A stretch of DNA of 64,000 nucleotides from Zhengella sedimenti (GCF_046506625.1 NZ_JBKFFP010000004.1:310001-374000), one strand, 5' to 3'; counted from the stretch's first letter, positions 41,701-50,871 are shown. The notes: generated from the letters alone by a model not told the origin. Program-made: numbers and translations.

Positions 41701-42246
41701 GCCGGGCACGAACAGGTCGAGGATGCCGCCGCGAACCGCATACTCGCCGACATCGCGCACAGTCCCCGTGCGCTCGAAACCGCTCGTTTCCAGCCTTCGG
41801 ATGAGCCCTTCCATGGCGATCTGGTTGCCCGGTTTGAGCGTCAGGCTCTGTGCCGCGATCACCTCGCGCGGCGGAATGCGCTGCAGCAGCGCATTGGCCG
41901 ACATCAGCACGATGGCCCGGTGCGGCCTTTCGGCCAGCGCGATCAGGGCGGCAAGCGAATCGAGCCGGCGCGCGGCGGCATCCGAACCCGGCGACACGCG
42001 ATCATAGGGCAGGCAGTCCCAGGCGGGCAGTTCGAGAACGGGGATGCCGGGCGCGGCATAGGCCAGCGCCTGCGCCAGTTGCGGAATCCGCGCACCGTCG
42101 CGCGCCACGAAGACGAGCGGCCGCTTCGCCGCCGCCTCCGCCGACAGACGCGCCAGCGCAAAGGCCTCGTAGCCGTCCGCCACGCCATCGATGATGACGG
42201 CGCGATGCAGGTCCGGCCTCACGCCGATCGGGGCAAGCAATGTCAT
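38758..42246 (-). CDS. mfd: Transcription-repair coupling factor Mfd
   Basis: The 1162-residue protein matches Mfd along its length: UvrB-homology N-terminus, an RNA-polymerase interaction domain (near GDVVVHAEHGIGRFMGL), then the translocase with Walker A GDVGFGKTEVALRAAF, DEEQ box in IIDEEQHFGVKHKE and LSATPIPRTLQLSLSG. The C-terminal regulatory domain lies at about 1000-1150. It strips stalled RNA polymerase from lesions and recruits UvrA. It is 20 bp downstream of sdhE. Confidence 0.97.
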   Translation of the reverse strand: MTLLAPIGVRPDLHRAVIIDGVADGYEAFALARLSAEAAAKRPLVFVARDGARIPQLAQALAYAAPGIPVLELPAWDCLPYDRVSPGSDAAARRLDSLAALIALAERPHRAIVLMSANALLQRIPPREVIAAQSLTLKPGNQIAMEGLIRRLETSGFERTGTVRDVGEYAVRGGILDLFVPGAEEPLRLDFFGDTLESIRAFDPATQRTTGQHKQMRLEAMSEVALTPETISRFRRAYIEAFGAPQRDDALYQSVTEGRRFAGMEHWLPLFYEGLETVFDLLPHAPFVFDHLAHEALDGRVAQIREHYEARRNQGESAGGVPYRPVPPESLYLTREEAERRASERLNITLTPFDQPFTEGRYILHAKAQQARNFAEERADPGANVFDHVVRHVSGLRSAGNRVIIAGWTEGSLDRLSQILAEHGLGGMEPAATLEEAERLKGQAVALSVLPIEHGFTAPGLAVIAEQDMLGDRLVRRSKRRGKGADFISEVSSLAAGDVVVHAEHGIGRFMGLRTIEAAGAPHDCLELHYAGDGKLFLPVENIDLLSRYGSEASEAVLDRLGGVAWQARKAKLKKKLLEMAGQLIRIAAEREMRGAPKLAPPEGLYGEFAARFPYEETEDQQTAIDAVIEDLGKGKPMDRLVCGDVGFGKTEVALRAAFVAAMEGLQVAIVVPTTLLSRQHFKTFSQRFAGLPVTVRQASRFVGARELADTKKGISDGTVDIVVGTHALLGTSVKFARLGLLIIDEEQHFGVKHKERLKELKSDVHVLTLSATPIPRTLQLSLSGVRELSLITTPPVDRMAVRTFISPFDPVVIRETLLRERYRGGQSFYVVPRIADLDEIRTFLAEQVPELKVAVAHGQIAAGELDDIMNAFYDGQYDVLLSTTIVESGLDIPTANTLIVHRADMFGLAQLYQLRGRVGRSKLRAYALFTLPARKSLTTTAERRLKVLQSLDTLGAGFQLASHDLDIRGAGNLLGEEQSGHIREVGYELYQQMLEEAVQEIRGEEIASDSGWSPQISVGTSVMIPEHYVPDLQLRMGLYRRLADLATPQEIDGFGAELIDRFGPLPDEVQHLLKIVYIKALCRKANVEKLDAGPKGVVIQFRDRTFPNPAALVQYIAGQGSLAKIRPDQSVFLMRDLPSQEKRLAGAAVVMTQLAKLAEAA

Positions 42247-42266
42247 GTCGGTCCGTCCTGCGTCGT

Positions 42267-42554
42267 TCAGAACGTCATCTGGTCGCGATGGGCGAGGATC
42301 TTGCGGTAGATCGCGGTGTCATGCTCGCGCGGAACCGGCTTCTCGCCCATGATCCATTTGAACAGGTCCTGGTCGTTCTCGGCCATCAGTGTTTCGAGCT
42401 GGTCGAGTTCCTCGTCGGAAAGGCTGCGGATCATCGCGTCGCAAAAGCCGCCGAACACCAGGTCCATCTCCCGCATGCCACGATGCCAGGCGCGAAACAT
42501 GATCCTGCGCCTGCGCGTGTCGAGATCTGCCGATGTATGCGTGGTTCCGCTCAT
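42267..42554 (-). CDS. sdhE: FAD assembly factor SdhE (succinate dehydrogenase flavinylation)
   Basis: The 95-residue protein carries the SdhE/Sdh5 motif RGMREMD (the RGxxE loop) after an arginine-rich TRRRRIMFRAWH. FCDAMIRSLSDEELDQLETL and DQDLFKWIMG complete the four-helix fold. It attaches FAD covalently to SdhA and related flavoproteins. It is divergent from recG and directly upstream of mfd, the standard order in Hyphomicrobiales. The N-terminus has about 13 extra polar residues. Confidence 0.93.
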   Translation of the reverse strand: MSGTTHTSADLDTRRRRIMFRAWHRGMREMDLVFGGFCDAMIRSLSDEELDQLETLMAENDQDLFKWIMGEKPVPREHDTAIYRKILAHRDQMTF

Positions 42555-42653
42555 AGCCTTGCCATGGTTCCTGTGTGTCGCCGAAGCATATAGAGGTGAA
42601 AAGCCGTCCTGTCAGCCTTTCCCGCGCGCAAGCACGCACCTAATCTGCCAGTC

Positions 42654-44756
42654 ATGAGACCATCCGTCCTCGATCCCCTGTTTGCGCCGGTCACGTCCAT
42701 CGATGGCGTCGGCCCGAAGCTGGCCGCGCTGATCGCGAAGATCGTGCCGGGCGATCTGGCCGGACGCGAGGCGCGCATTGCCGACCTGGTCTTCACCCTG
42801 CCCCATTCCGTCATTGACCGTCGTTTCCGGCCCGGGGTCGCCAACGCGCCGGAGGGGACCATCGTCACGCTCGATCTCGCCATCGACCAGCACCAGCCGC
42901 CGCCGCGCGGCCGCGCCAACCTGCCCTATCGCGTGTTCGCGCATGACGCGACGGGCGAGATCGCGCTGACCTTCTTCCATGCCAAGCCCGCTTGGCTGGA
43001 AAAGCTCCTGCCGGAAGGCGGCGAAGTCACGGTCTCAGGCAAGGTGGAATGGTTCAATGGCCGCGCCTCCATGGTTCATCCGGACCATATTGCCCGGCCG
43101 GGCGAGACGTTTCCCGATGTCGAACCGGTCTACCCGTTGACGGCGGGCCTGTCCGGCCGCGTCCTGCGCAAGGCTGTCCTTGGGGCGCTCGCCCGCCTGC
43201 CGGACCTTCCCGACTGGCTGGACGGCGAGATCATGCGCCGGCAAAGTTTTCCGACCTTTGCCGACTCATTGCATCGGCTCCACGAGCCGCGAGACGCTCT
43301 CGATGCAAGCGCGGAATCGGTTGCCCGGCGCCGCCTCGCCTATGACGAGTTCCTCGCCGGGCAATTGTCGCTCGCCATGGTCCGCGCCCGGATGAAGCGC
43401 CTGTCCGGACGGCCCCTGCCCGGCACCGGCGCATTGAAGGAGAAATTGCGCGCAGCCCTGCCCTATGGCCTGACCGGCGCCCAGGAACGCGCGATCGCGG
43501 ACATTTCGGCCGATCTCGCCGCCCCGGACCGGATGCTTCGCCTCCTGCAGGGCGATGTCGGCGCCGGCAAGACCGTCGTCGGCCTGATGGCCATGATGCA
43601 GGCCGCCGAATCGGGCGCGCAATCGGCCTTGCTGGCGCCGACCGAAATCCTCGCACGCCAGCATTTCGCGACCATTGCCCCGCTGGCCGAAGCCGCCGGA
43701 TTGAAGGCCGCCATCCTGACCGGGCGGGAAAAGGGCCGCGACCGCGCCGCGATCCTTGCCGGACTTGCCGACGGCTCCATCCATCTGGCTGTCGGGACCC
43801 ATGCGCTTTTCCAGGAGGGCGTCGCCTTTCATGACCTCGGCCTTGCCGTCGTCGATGAGCAGCACCGCTTCGGCGTGCACCAGCGTCTTGCGATGACCGC
43901 CAAGGGCACGGCACCGGACATGCTGGTCATGACCGCCACGCCCATTCCGCGCACCCTGGTCCTCTCGGCGTTCGGCGACATGGATGTTTCGCGCCTCGAC
44001 GAGAAGCCGGCCGGGCGCAAGCCGGTCCGCACCGTCACGCTTCCCGCCGAACGCCTTGATGAACTGGTTGAACGCATGCGCGCGGCGGTGGGCCAGGGCC
44101 AGAAGGTCTACTGGATCTGCCCGCTGGTGGAGGAATCGGAAGAGGTGGAACTGACCGCTGCCGAGGATCGCTTCCGCTCGCTCCAGCCGGTCTTCGGCGA
44201 CCGGGTCGGCCTGGTCCACGGGCGTATGAGCGGCGCGGAAAAGGATGCCGCCATGAGCGCCTTCAAGAAAGGTCGCACCCGCCTGCTCGTCGGCACGACG
44301 GTGATCGAGGTCGGGGTCGACGTGCCGGACGCCACGATCATCGTGATCGAGCATGCCGAGCGGTTCGGACTGGCGCAACTGCACCAGTTGCGCGGGCGCG
44401 TCGGGCGCGGTTCGGCCGAATCTTCCTGTGTGCTCGTCTACAAGGGCCCGCTGGGCGAAACGGCCCACCGCCGGATGGAAGTGATGCGCGAGACCGAGGA
44501 CGGGTTCGTCATCGCGGAAGAGGATCTCAAGCTGCGCGGCGAAGGCGAATTGCTGGGCACCCGCCAATCCGGCACGCCAGGCTTCCGCGTTGCGCGCATC
44601 GACGCCCATGGCGACCTGCTGGCCATCGCGCGCGACGACGCACGGTTCATCCTGACGAAAGACCCCGAACTGGAAACGCCTCGCGGACAGGCGCTGCGCA
44701 TCCTGCTCTACCTGTTCGGCCGTGACGAGGCGATCCGGCTGTTGCGCGCCGGCTAA
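42654..44756 (+). CDS. recG: ATP-dependent DNA helicase RecG
   Basis: The 700 residues have the N-terminal wedge (OB) domain (about 60-165), Walker A QGDVGAGKTVVGLM, the DEQH box in VVDEQHRFGVHQR, TATPIPRTL, and helicase motif VI in LHQLRGRVGRGSAES. RecG reverses stalled forks and branch-migrates Holliday junctions. No ribosome-binding site is visible before ATG 42654; the sequence just ahead is CCTAATCTGCCAGTC, so a leaderless transcript is possible. It converges on the DUF502 gene with 3 bp between stops. Confidence 0.97.
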   Translation: MRPSVLDPLFAPVTSIDGVGPKLAALIAKIVPGDLAGREARIADLVFTLPHSVIDRRFRPGVANAPEGTIVTLDLAIDQHQPPPRGRANLPYRVFAHDATGEIALTFFHAKPAWLEKLLPEGGEVTVSGKVEWFNGRASMVHPDHIARPGETFPDVEPVYPLTAGLSGRVLRKAVLGALARLPDLPDWLDGEIMRRQSFPTFADSLHRLHEPRDALDASAESVARRRLAYDEFLAGQLSLAMVRARMKRLSGRPLPGTGALKEKLRAALPYGLTGAQERAIADISADLAAPDRMLRLLQGDVGAGKTVVGLMAMMQAAESGAQSALLAPTEILARQHFATIAPLAEAAGLKAAILTGREKGRDRAAILAGLADGSIHLAVGTHALFQEGVAFHDLGLAVVDEQHRFGVHQRLAMTAKGTAPDMLVMTATPIPRTLVLSAFGDMDVSRLDEKPAGRKPVRTVTLPAERLDELVERMRAAVGQGQKVYWICPLVEESEEVELTAAEDRFRSLQPVFGDRVGLVHGRMSGAEKDAAMSAFKKGRTRLLVGTTVIEVGVDVPDATIIVIEHAERFGLAQLHQLRGRVGRGSAESSCVLVYKGPLGETAHRRMEVMRETEDGFVIAEEDLKLRGEGELLGTRQSGTPGFRVARIDAHGDLLAIARDDARFILTKDPELETPRGQALRILLYLFGRDEAIRLLRAG

Positions 44757-44759
44757 TCA

Positions 44760-45500
44760 CTATTCGGCCGCGGGCTTGCGAGACTGCGATGCCTCGTCCG
44801 CCGGCACCTCCGGCGGCGTCACAAGCCCTGCATTCTCGGCGATCTGTTGCGTCTTGGCCTGATATTCCGGCGTCACCAGGCCAGCCGAGATAATCAGCTT
44901 CGCGGCTTCCTCCACAGTCATGTCCAGCACGTGGACATCCTTGCGGGGAACGAACAGGAGAAAGCCGGAAGTCGGGTTCGGTGTCGTCGGCAGGAAGACG
45001 GCGATGGTGTCGCCGCTTTCGCGCTGCAGGATCTGGCGGACCTCGCCCTGGGCTTCCGTCGCGATGAACACCAGTGCCCACAGTCCCTTGCGCGGATACT
45101 CGACCAGCGCCACCTGCTTGAACGTGTCGGACTTGTCTGAAAGCACCGTCTCGATGATCTGCTTGAGGCCGCGATAGATGGATCGCACCAGCGGCATCTG
45201 GCCAAGCAGGTCCTCGCCGAAACTGATGATCGACCGCCCGATGAAATTGGCCGTCAGGAACCCGATCAGCGTGATCGAGACCAGCGCGACGATCAGCCCG
45301 AAACCGGGAACCGGGAACGGCAGGTAGAAATCGGGATTGTAGCGCGCCGGGATATAGGGTTTCACCCATCCGTCGACCCAGCCGATGAAGGTCCATGCCA
45401 GCCACGCCGTCACCGCCAGCGGGGCGAGCACCACGAAACCTGTCAAAAAGTAGTTGCGCAGCCGCATCATGGCTGACCGCTTGTGCGGTGTTTCGCTCAT
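44760..45500 (-). CDS. DUF502 family membrane protein
   Basis: The 246-residue protein has two N-terminal membrane helices (about 13-35 and 66-88) and a soluble domain with QMPLVRSIYRGLKQIIET, VEYPRKGLWALVFIA and FLPTTPNPTSGFLLFVP, the DUF502 hallmarks. The tail is rich in A, S and K. Function is unknown. The family is often found between recG and glmS in alphaproteobacteria, as here. Confidence 0.9.
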   Translation of the reverse strand: MSETPHKRSAMMRLRNYFLTGFVVLAPLAVTAWLAWTFIGWVDGWVKPYIPARYNPDFYLPFPVPGFGLIVALVSITLIGFLTANFIGRSIISFGEDLLGQMPLVRSIYRGLKQIIETVLSDKSDTFKQVALVEYPRKGLWALVFIATEAQGEVRQILQRESGDTIAVFLPTTPNPTSGFLLFVPRKDVHVLDMTVEEAAKLIISAGLVTPEYQAKTQQIAENAGLVTPPEVPADEASQSRKPAAE

Positions 45501-45594
45501 TCCTGGTCCTGCTCACGGGAGGCCGACGACGCACCTAATCTAGTGCGCCGCAATATCGATTGAAAGAGCGAAGAATGCAGTCTTTCGGCGAGAC

Positions 45595-47418
45595 CTATTC
45601 GACGGTGACCGATTTGGCCAGGTTGCGCGGCTGGTCCACGTCGGTGCCCATGAAAACGGCGGTGTGGTAGGCCAGCATCTGGATCGGAAGCGCATAGATG
45701 ATCGGCTCTATGAACTCCGGAACATCCGGCAGCACGATCGTGTCCATCGTCTTGACGGTCGAGGCCGCGGCACCCTTGCGGTCGGTGATCAGGATGATCT
45801 TGCCGCCACGCGCGGCCACTTCCTGCATGTTGGACACCGTCTTCTCGAAGATGCGGTCATGCGGCGCGATGACGATGACCGGCATGTCCTCGTCGATCAG
45901 CGCGATGGGCCCGTGCTTCAGTTCGCCCGCCGCATAGCCTTCCGCGTGGATGTAGGAAATCTCCTTGAGCTTCAGCGCGCCTTCCATGGCCAGCGGGAAA
46001 TTGGTGTCGCGGCCGAGATAGAGAACATGCTTGTAGCTGGCCAGGTCGCGGGCAACCCGCTCGATCTGGCTTTCCAGGTGCAGCACCTGCGAGGCGAGGC
46101 GCGGAGCCTCGGCCAGATCGCGCACGAGTTCGGCTTCGCGTTCTGCCGTGATCGCGCCGCGCTTGGCGGCCGCGCGCACCACCAGGGCGGCCAGCACGGA
46201 CAACTGGCAGGTGAAGGCCTTCGTCGAGGCGACGCCGATCTCCGGGCCGGCAAAGGTCGGAAAGACGGCGTCGGATTCGCGGGCGATGGTGGATTCCCGC
46301 ACGTTGACGACCGAGCCGATGGTCATGCCTTGCGCCTTGCAGTAGCGCAGCGACGCCAGCGTGTCGGCGGTTTCGCCGGACTGGGAGACGAAGATCGCCG
46401 CGTCACCGGCGCCCAGCGGCATTTCGCGATAGCGGAATTCCGAAGCGATATCGATGTCGACCGGCAAGCGCGCATGGCGTTCGAACCAGTATTTCGCGAC
46501 GAGGCCGGCATAAAAGGCGGTGCCGCAGGCAGAGATCGTCAGCCGCTTCGTCGCCGCGAAATCGATGGCCGAATTCAGCGGCCGCGCCGAATGGGTGGAA
46601 AAATCGATATAGTTGGACAGCGTGTGGGCAATGACTTCCGGCTGCTCGTAGATTTCCTTCTGCATGAAATGGCGGTGGTTGCCCTTGTCCACCAGGAAGG
46701 CGGTGCCGACCGACTTCTGGCGCGGCCGCTCCACTTTCGCCCCGCTCTCGTCGAAGATTTCCAGGCTGCGCGAGGTCAGAACCGCCCAGTCGCCGTCTTC
46801 CAGGTAGGTGATGACATCGGTGAACGGGGCGAGCGCGATGGCGTCCGACCCGATATACATGTCCCCCTCGCCAAACCCGATGGCGAGCGGCGAGCCGCGC
46901 CGCGCTGCCACGAGAAGGTCTTCTTCGCCGTTGAACATGATCGCCAGCGCAAAGGCGCCGCGCAACCGCGGCAGGCATTCGCGCACGGCATCGACCGGCG
47001 CCAGGCCCTGGTCGAGCGACCGGGTGATCAGTTGCGCCACCGCCTCCGTGTCCGTGTCGGTCTCGAACCTGTAGCCATCGGCCTCCAGTTCGTTGCGAAG
47101 TTCCCAGAAGTTCTCGATGATGCCGTTGTGGACGACGGCAACGCGCGCCGTGGCATGCGGATGCGCGTTCTTCTCGTTCGGTGCGCCATGGGTGGCCCAG
47201 CGGGTGTGGCCGATGCCGATATGGCCGGCCAGCGGCTCGGCCTTCAGCCGGTTTTCCAGGTTGACCAGCTTGCCCTCGGCGCGCCGGCGCTGCAGAACGC
47301 CGCCTTCCAGCGTGGCGACGCCTGCGGAATCATAGCCGCGATATTCCAGCCGCTTCAGCGCATCCACCAGGAGCGGCGCCACAGATTCCCTGCCCACTAT
47401 GCCGACGATTCCGCACAT
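45595..47418 (-). CDS. glmS: Glutamine-fructose-6-phosphate aminotransferase (isomerizing) GlmS
   Basis: The 607 residues start MCGIVGIVG with the N-terminal nucleophile Cys2 of the glutaminase domain (1-240), with GHTRWATHG and NGIIENF. Two SIS sugar domains follow (SACGTAFYAG, SQSGETADT, HGPIALIDE) and the catalytic end LAKSVTVE. It makes glucosamine-6-phosphate for peptidoglycan and lipid A. It is downstream of glmU on the same strand with a 203-bp gap that should hold its promoter. No glmS-ribozyme features were recognised there. Confidence 0.97.
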   Translation of the reverse strand: MCGIVGIVGRESVAPLLVDALKRLEYRGYDSAGVATLEGGVLQRRRAEGKLVNLENRLKAEPLAGHIGIGHTRWATHGAPNEKNAHPHATARVAVVHNGIIENFWELRNELEADGYRFETDTDTEAVAQLITRSLDQGLAPVDAVRECLPRLRGAFALAIMFNGEEDLLVAARRGSPLAIGFGEGDMYIGSDAIALAPFTDVITYLEDGDWAVLTSRSLEIFDESGAKVERPRQKSVGTAFLVDKGNHRHFMQKEIYEQPEVIAHTLSNYIDFSTHSARPLNSAIDFAATKRLTISACGTAFYAGLVAKYWFERHARLPVDIDIASEFRYREMPLGAGDAAIFVSQSGETADTLASLRYCKAQGMTIGSVVNVRESTIARESDAVFPTFAGPEIGVASTKAFTCQLSVLAALVVRAAAKRGAITAEREAELVRDLAEAPRLASQVLHLESQIERVARDLASYKHVLYLGRDTNFPLAMEGALKLKEISYIHAEGYAAGELKHGPIALIDEDMPVIVIAPHDRIFEKTVSNMQEVAARGGKIILITDRKGAAASTVKTMDTIVLPDVPEFIEPIIYALPIQMLAYHTAVFMGTDVDQPRNLAKSVTVE

Positions 47419-47621
47419 GCCGTTTCCGTGCCTTCCTGTATCCGGAGAGTTCCGTCACCCCACGCGGGTCGATAGCAGGACGGAACGCCGAAGCCAAAAT
47501 CACAATCCGTTTCAGCGGGTTTCATCCAGGCTGAAACGCTTCCTTCGTTGGCAGTAGAGCACGTTTCCCATTACCAAATGGACAACGCCTCCGGCCTTTG
47601 CTGCCTGTCCGGCGCGCACCG

Positions 47622-48983
47622 TCATGTCTTCTTCTTCGCCGCCTTCTCGGCCGCGAACCGCTCGCGCAGCCGCGTTGCCAGTCCCGGCTTGTTGTGCTGG
47701 CGTCCGCGCGCGAATGCCACCGCGTCGTCCGGCACGTCGTCGGTGACGACGGACCCGGATGCCACATAGGCATTGGTGCCGATGGCAACCGGCGCCACCA
47801 GCGCGGAATTGGAACCGATGAAGGCGCCGGCGCCGATGCGCGTGATGTGCTTGTTGTAGCCGTCATAATTGCAGGTGATCGTGCCCGCCCCGATATTCGC
47901 GCCCGGCCCGACCTCGGCATCCCCGACATAGGTCAGGTGGTTGACCTTCGCACCCTCGCCGATCACCGCCTTCTTGACCTCGCAGAAATTGCCGACCTTC
48001 GCCCTGGCCTGCAGTTCGGCGCCCGGCCGCAACCGCGCGAACGGTCCAACCGACGCGCCTGCGCCGATGTCCGCCCCCTCCAGATGGCTGAAGGCGTGGA
48101 TGACTGCCGGTCCGGTGATAGTGACGCCCGGCCCGAACACGACATTGGGCTCGATCACCGTCTCGGCGGCGATCTCGGTGTCCCAGCAGAAGAACACGGT
48201 GTCCGGCGCCTGCAGCGTCACGCCGTCAAGCATGGCCTGGCGGCGGCGGCGCTGCTGCCAGATCCTTTCCGCTTCGGCCAGTTCCACCCGGTTGTTGATG
48301 CCGAGCACCGATTCGAAAGCAACCTCCGTCGCCACGACGGACAGGCCCTGTTCGCGCGCGATCGCCACGATGTCGGTCAGGTAATATTCGCCCTTGGCGT
48401 TGTCGTTGCCCACCGCGTCGAGAAGCGCCAGCGCGTATGCGCCGGAAATCGCCATCAGCCCGCCATTGCAGAAGTCGATGGCGCGCTCGGTGTCGCTCGC
48501 ATCCCTGTCCTCGCGAATCGCGACAAGTTCGCCGTTGTCGACGATCAACCGGCCGTAGCCGGCCGGATCGGCGGCACGGAAACCCATCACCACCACATGG
48601 GCGCCGTCTGCAAGTTTCTGCCGCGCCGCGGTCAGGTCCGCCGGATCGATAAGTGGCGTGTCGCCGAACATGACAAGCACGTCGTCATGGCCCTTTTCCA
48701 GCGCGGCACGTGCGGCGAGCACCGCGTGGGCGGTGCCGAGGCGCTCGGCCTGAAGATAGGTCTCCGCATTCGGGGCGAAGGGCGCGACCGCGGCGCGCAC
48801 CGAATCGGCATCGCGACCGACCACCAGCGCCACCTCGCCCGCTCCGGACCGGGCCGCGGCGCGGACCACATGGGCGGCCATCGGCAGACCGGCGATCTCG
48901 TGCAGCACCTTGGAGCGGTTGCTTTTCATCCGGGTGCCTTCGCCGGCCGCCAGGATCACCGAAAGGCAGGTTCTTTCGCTCAT
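47622..48983 (-). CDS. glmU: Bifunctional UDP-GlcNAc pyrophosphorylase / glucosamine-1-phosphate acetyltransferase GlmU
   Basis: The 453-residue protein has an N-terminal nucleotidyltransferase (1-230) with LAAGEGTRMKS and KVLHEIAG, and a C-terminal left-handed beta helix of hexapeptide repeats (250-430) with GAGTITCNYDG and NKHITRIGAGAFIGS, the acetyl-CoA site. It makes UDP-GlcNAc from the product of GlmS and GlmM. It is upstream of glmS and divergent from the DMT exporter. Confidence 0.97.
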   Translation of the reverse strand: MSERTCLSVILAAGEGTRMKSNRSKVLHEIAGLPMAAHVVRAAARSGAGEVALVVGRDADSVRAAVAPFAPNAETYLQAERLGTAHAVLAARAALEKGHDDVLVMFGDTPLIDPADLTAARQKLADGAHVVVMGFRAADPAGYGRLIVDNGELVAIREDRDASDTERAIDFCNGGLMAISGAYALALLDAVGNDNAKGEYYLTDIVAIAREQGLSVVATEVAFESVLGINNRVELAEAERIWQQRRRRQAMLDGVTLQAPDTVFFCWDTEIAAETVIEPNVVFGPGVTITGPAVIHAFSHLEGADIGAGASVGPFARLRPGAELQARAKVGNFCEVKKAVIGEGAKVNHLTYVGDAEVGPGANIGAGTITCNYDGYNKHITRIGAGAFIGSNSALVAPVAIGTNAYVASGSVVTDDVPDDAVAFARGRQHNKPGLATRLRERFAAEKAAKKKT

Positions 48984-49184
48984 GTCTCATCCCTCGCTGG
49001 GCCGGACCGGGCAGCGCCCTGTCAAAGACCCCGTTGCATGGTTTGCCTGCGCATGGTTTTAAGGCGTTACGCGACCGGCTGGAACGGTTTCCTGCTAGGA
49101 ATTGGCCCGAGGGTCAACAATCCGTTCAGACGCCGCCTTTTTCGCAGTCCGGCCAAATGGCCGTCCGTTCAGGAAAGCTCAGTC

Positions 49185-50132
49185 TTGGAAGCCCCCTCGC
49201 CCGCCCGCACGGCCATCGCCTTTGCCGTCATGGCCGTCACACCCCTCTTCTTCTCGTCCAACCTGATCTTCGGCCGCGGCGTGATCGGCGAGGTTGCGCC
49301 CTTCACGCTGGCCTTCCTGCGCTGGCTCTTCGTGGCGCTGGCCCTGGCGCCGGTCCTCTACCGGCAGCGTGAAGCCGTGGCCGGCATGTTTCGCTCCCAT
49401 TCGCCGCTGCTCCTCGTGGAGGGTTTTCTCGGCATGTGGATCTGTGGCGCCATCGTCTATGTCGCGCTTACCATGACGACAGCGACCAACGGGACGCTCA
49501 TCTACACCACCTCGCCGGTCATCATCATCATCCTCGAGGCGATCTTCTTCGGTCGCGCCATCGGCTGGCGTGAGGCCCTGGGAAGCGTGATCGCCTTTGC
49601 CGGCGTCGCCGTGATCGTGCTCAAGGGGGATCTTGCCACCCTGGCGACCCTGACGTTCAATCCCGGCGATATCCTGTTCATTCTCGCAGCCATCGCCTGG
49701 GCGATCTATTCCGTCCTGATGCGCCGCGACGAGTTCAAGGCCGTGGGCAACATCGCCTCGCTCGGCATCGTCGCAGCGTTTGGCGCGCTGTGCCTGGCGC
49801 CCTTCGCTCTGGTCGAGTTCGTCTCCGGCGCCGCCATGCCCGTGACGCTGACCGCGTGGGGCAGCATTGCCGGCATCGTGCTCTTCGCCTCGCTGATCGC
49901 CTTTGGCGGCTTCCAGTTCGGCGTGCGCGTCCTCGGTCCCTCGCTCGCCGCCGTCTTCATGTACCTGCTGCCGCCCTATGGCGTGACGCTGGCGGTCCTG
50001 CTGCTGGGCGAGAGCTTCCGGCCCTTCCATGCCGCGGGCATCGTCATGGTCATGGGCGGCATCATCCTCGCCACCTTCCCGGCACGCTGGCTGGCCGGCA
50101 AACTGTCCCGGCCGGCGCAAAAGCGCGCCTGA
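49185..50132 (+). CDS. EamA/DMT superfamily transporter
   Basis: The start is placed at TTG 49185, 7 bases after AGGAAAG; no nearby ATG has a ribosome-binding site and the next one (49230) would cut helix 1. The product has 315 residues with ten helices in two EamA halves (FFSSNLIFGRGVIGEV..., GDILFILAAIAWAIYSVLMR...). The second half ends LPPYGVTLAVLLLGESF. The family exports amino acids and metabolites. It converges on the CcdA gene with a 4-bp gap. Confidence 0.87.
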   Translation: MEAPSPARTAIAFAVMAVTPLFFSSNLIFGRGVIGEVAPFTLAFLRWLFVALALAPVLYRQREAVAGMFRSHSPLLLVEGFLGMWICGAIVYVALTMTTATNGTLIYTTSPVIIIILEAIFFGRAIGWREALGSVIAFAGVAVIVLKGDLATLATLTFNPGDILFILAAIAWAIYSVLMRRDEFKAVGNIASLGIVAAFGALCLAPFALVEFVSGAAMPVTLTAWGSIAGIVLFASLIAFGGFQFGVRVLGPSLAAVFMYLLPPYGVTLAVLLLGESFRPFHAAGIVMVMGGIILATFPARWLAGKLSRPAQKRA

Positions 50133-50136
50133 GCGG

Positions 50137-50871
50137 TCAGCCGATCTGCTGGAACACGGGGAAGGTTTCGAGCAGCCAGAAGCTCATCGCCTGCATGCCG
50201 CCCGTCATGAAAAGCAGGCCGGCCACCACCAGCAGCGCGCCCATGGCCTTCTCGACCTTGCCGAGATGCACGCGGAAGCGCGAAAGGAACCGCATGAAGG
50301 CGCCCGAAAACACCGCCGCGAGCAGGAAGGGAATGCCGAGCCCGGCGGAGTAGACCGCCAGCATGGCCGCGCCCTCGCCGGCCGTGTCGCGCGCGCCGGC
50401 GAGCGTGAGGATCGAGCCGAGCACCGGCCCGATGCAGGGCGTCCAGCCGAACGCGAAGGCCAGTCCCATGACATAGGCGGCGGCCAGGCTGGCGGGCTTT
50501 CCATCGGCCTGGAAACGCGCCTCGCGCGACAGGAAGGGAATGCGGATGAGGCCGAGGAAGTTGAGCCCCATGATGATGATGACGATACCGGCGGCAATGG
50601 CCAGCGGTTCCTGCCACAGCCTGAGCAGCCGCCCGATGGCATAGGCCGAGGCACCGAGCGCGATGAACACGGTCGAGAAGCCGGCCACGAAGGCAAGCGA
50701 GGCGGCAATCAGCGCCTTGCGCGGCCGCGCGGTTGCGACTCCATCGGCGCGGAAATCGTCCACGGAAACGCCCGCCATGTAGCACAGGTAGGGCGGCACC
50801 AGCGGCAGCACACAGGGCGAAAGAAACGACAATGCACCTGCCCCCAGTGCGCTGAGATATCCGTAATCCAT
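50137..50871 (-). CDS. ccdA: CcdA-type thiol-disulphide transporter (cytochrome c biogenesis)
   Basis: ATG 50871 gives 244 residues; the upstream frame is not conserved. The six-helix protein has the two redox cysteines in FLSPCVLPLVPPYLCY and GWTPCIGPVLGSIL, the CcdA/DsbD-core signature. It moves electrons from thioredoxin across the inner membrane to keep periplasmic cysteines reduced for c-type cytochrome maturation. A link to the pentahaem cytochrome at 2289 is possible but not needed. It is downstream of secG, after a strong terminator. Confidence 0.9.
   Translation of the reverse strand: MDYGYLSALGAGALSFLSPCVLPLVPPYLCYMAGVSVDDFRADGVATARPRKALIAASLAFVAGFSTVFIALGASAYAIGRLLRLWQEPLAIAAGIVIIIMGLNFLGLIRIPFLSREARFQADGKPASLAAAYVMGLAFAFGWTPCIGPVLGSILTLAGARDTAGEGAAMLAVYSAGLGIPFLLAAVFSGAFMRFLSRFRVHLGKVEKAMGALLVVAGLLFMTGGMQAMSFWLLETFPVFQQIG

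Noticed and set aside
38785..42309. Open frame of about 1170 codons antisense to mfd
   Set aside because: Long antisense frames are expected in high-GC coding DNA; the translation is low-complexity and R-, H- and G-rich with no domain, while mfd on the other strand is certain.
47509..47537. GTTTCAG/CTGAAAC hairpin upstream of glmS as a ribozyme or riboswitch
   Set aside because: It is a 7-bp stem with a 15-base loop and has none of the glmS ribozyme core; that ribozyme is known from Gram-positive bacteria.
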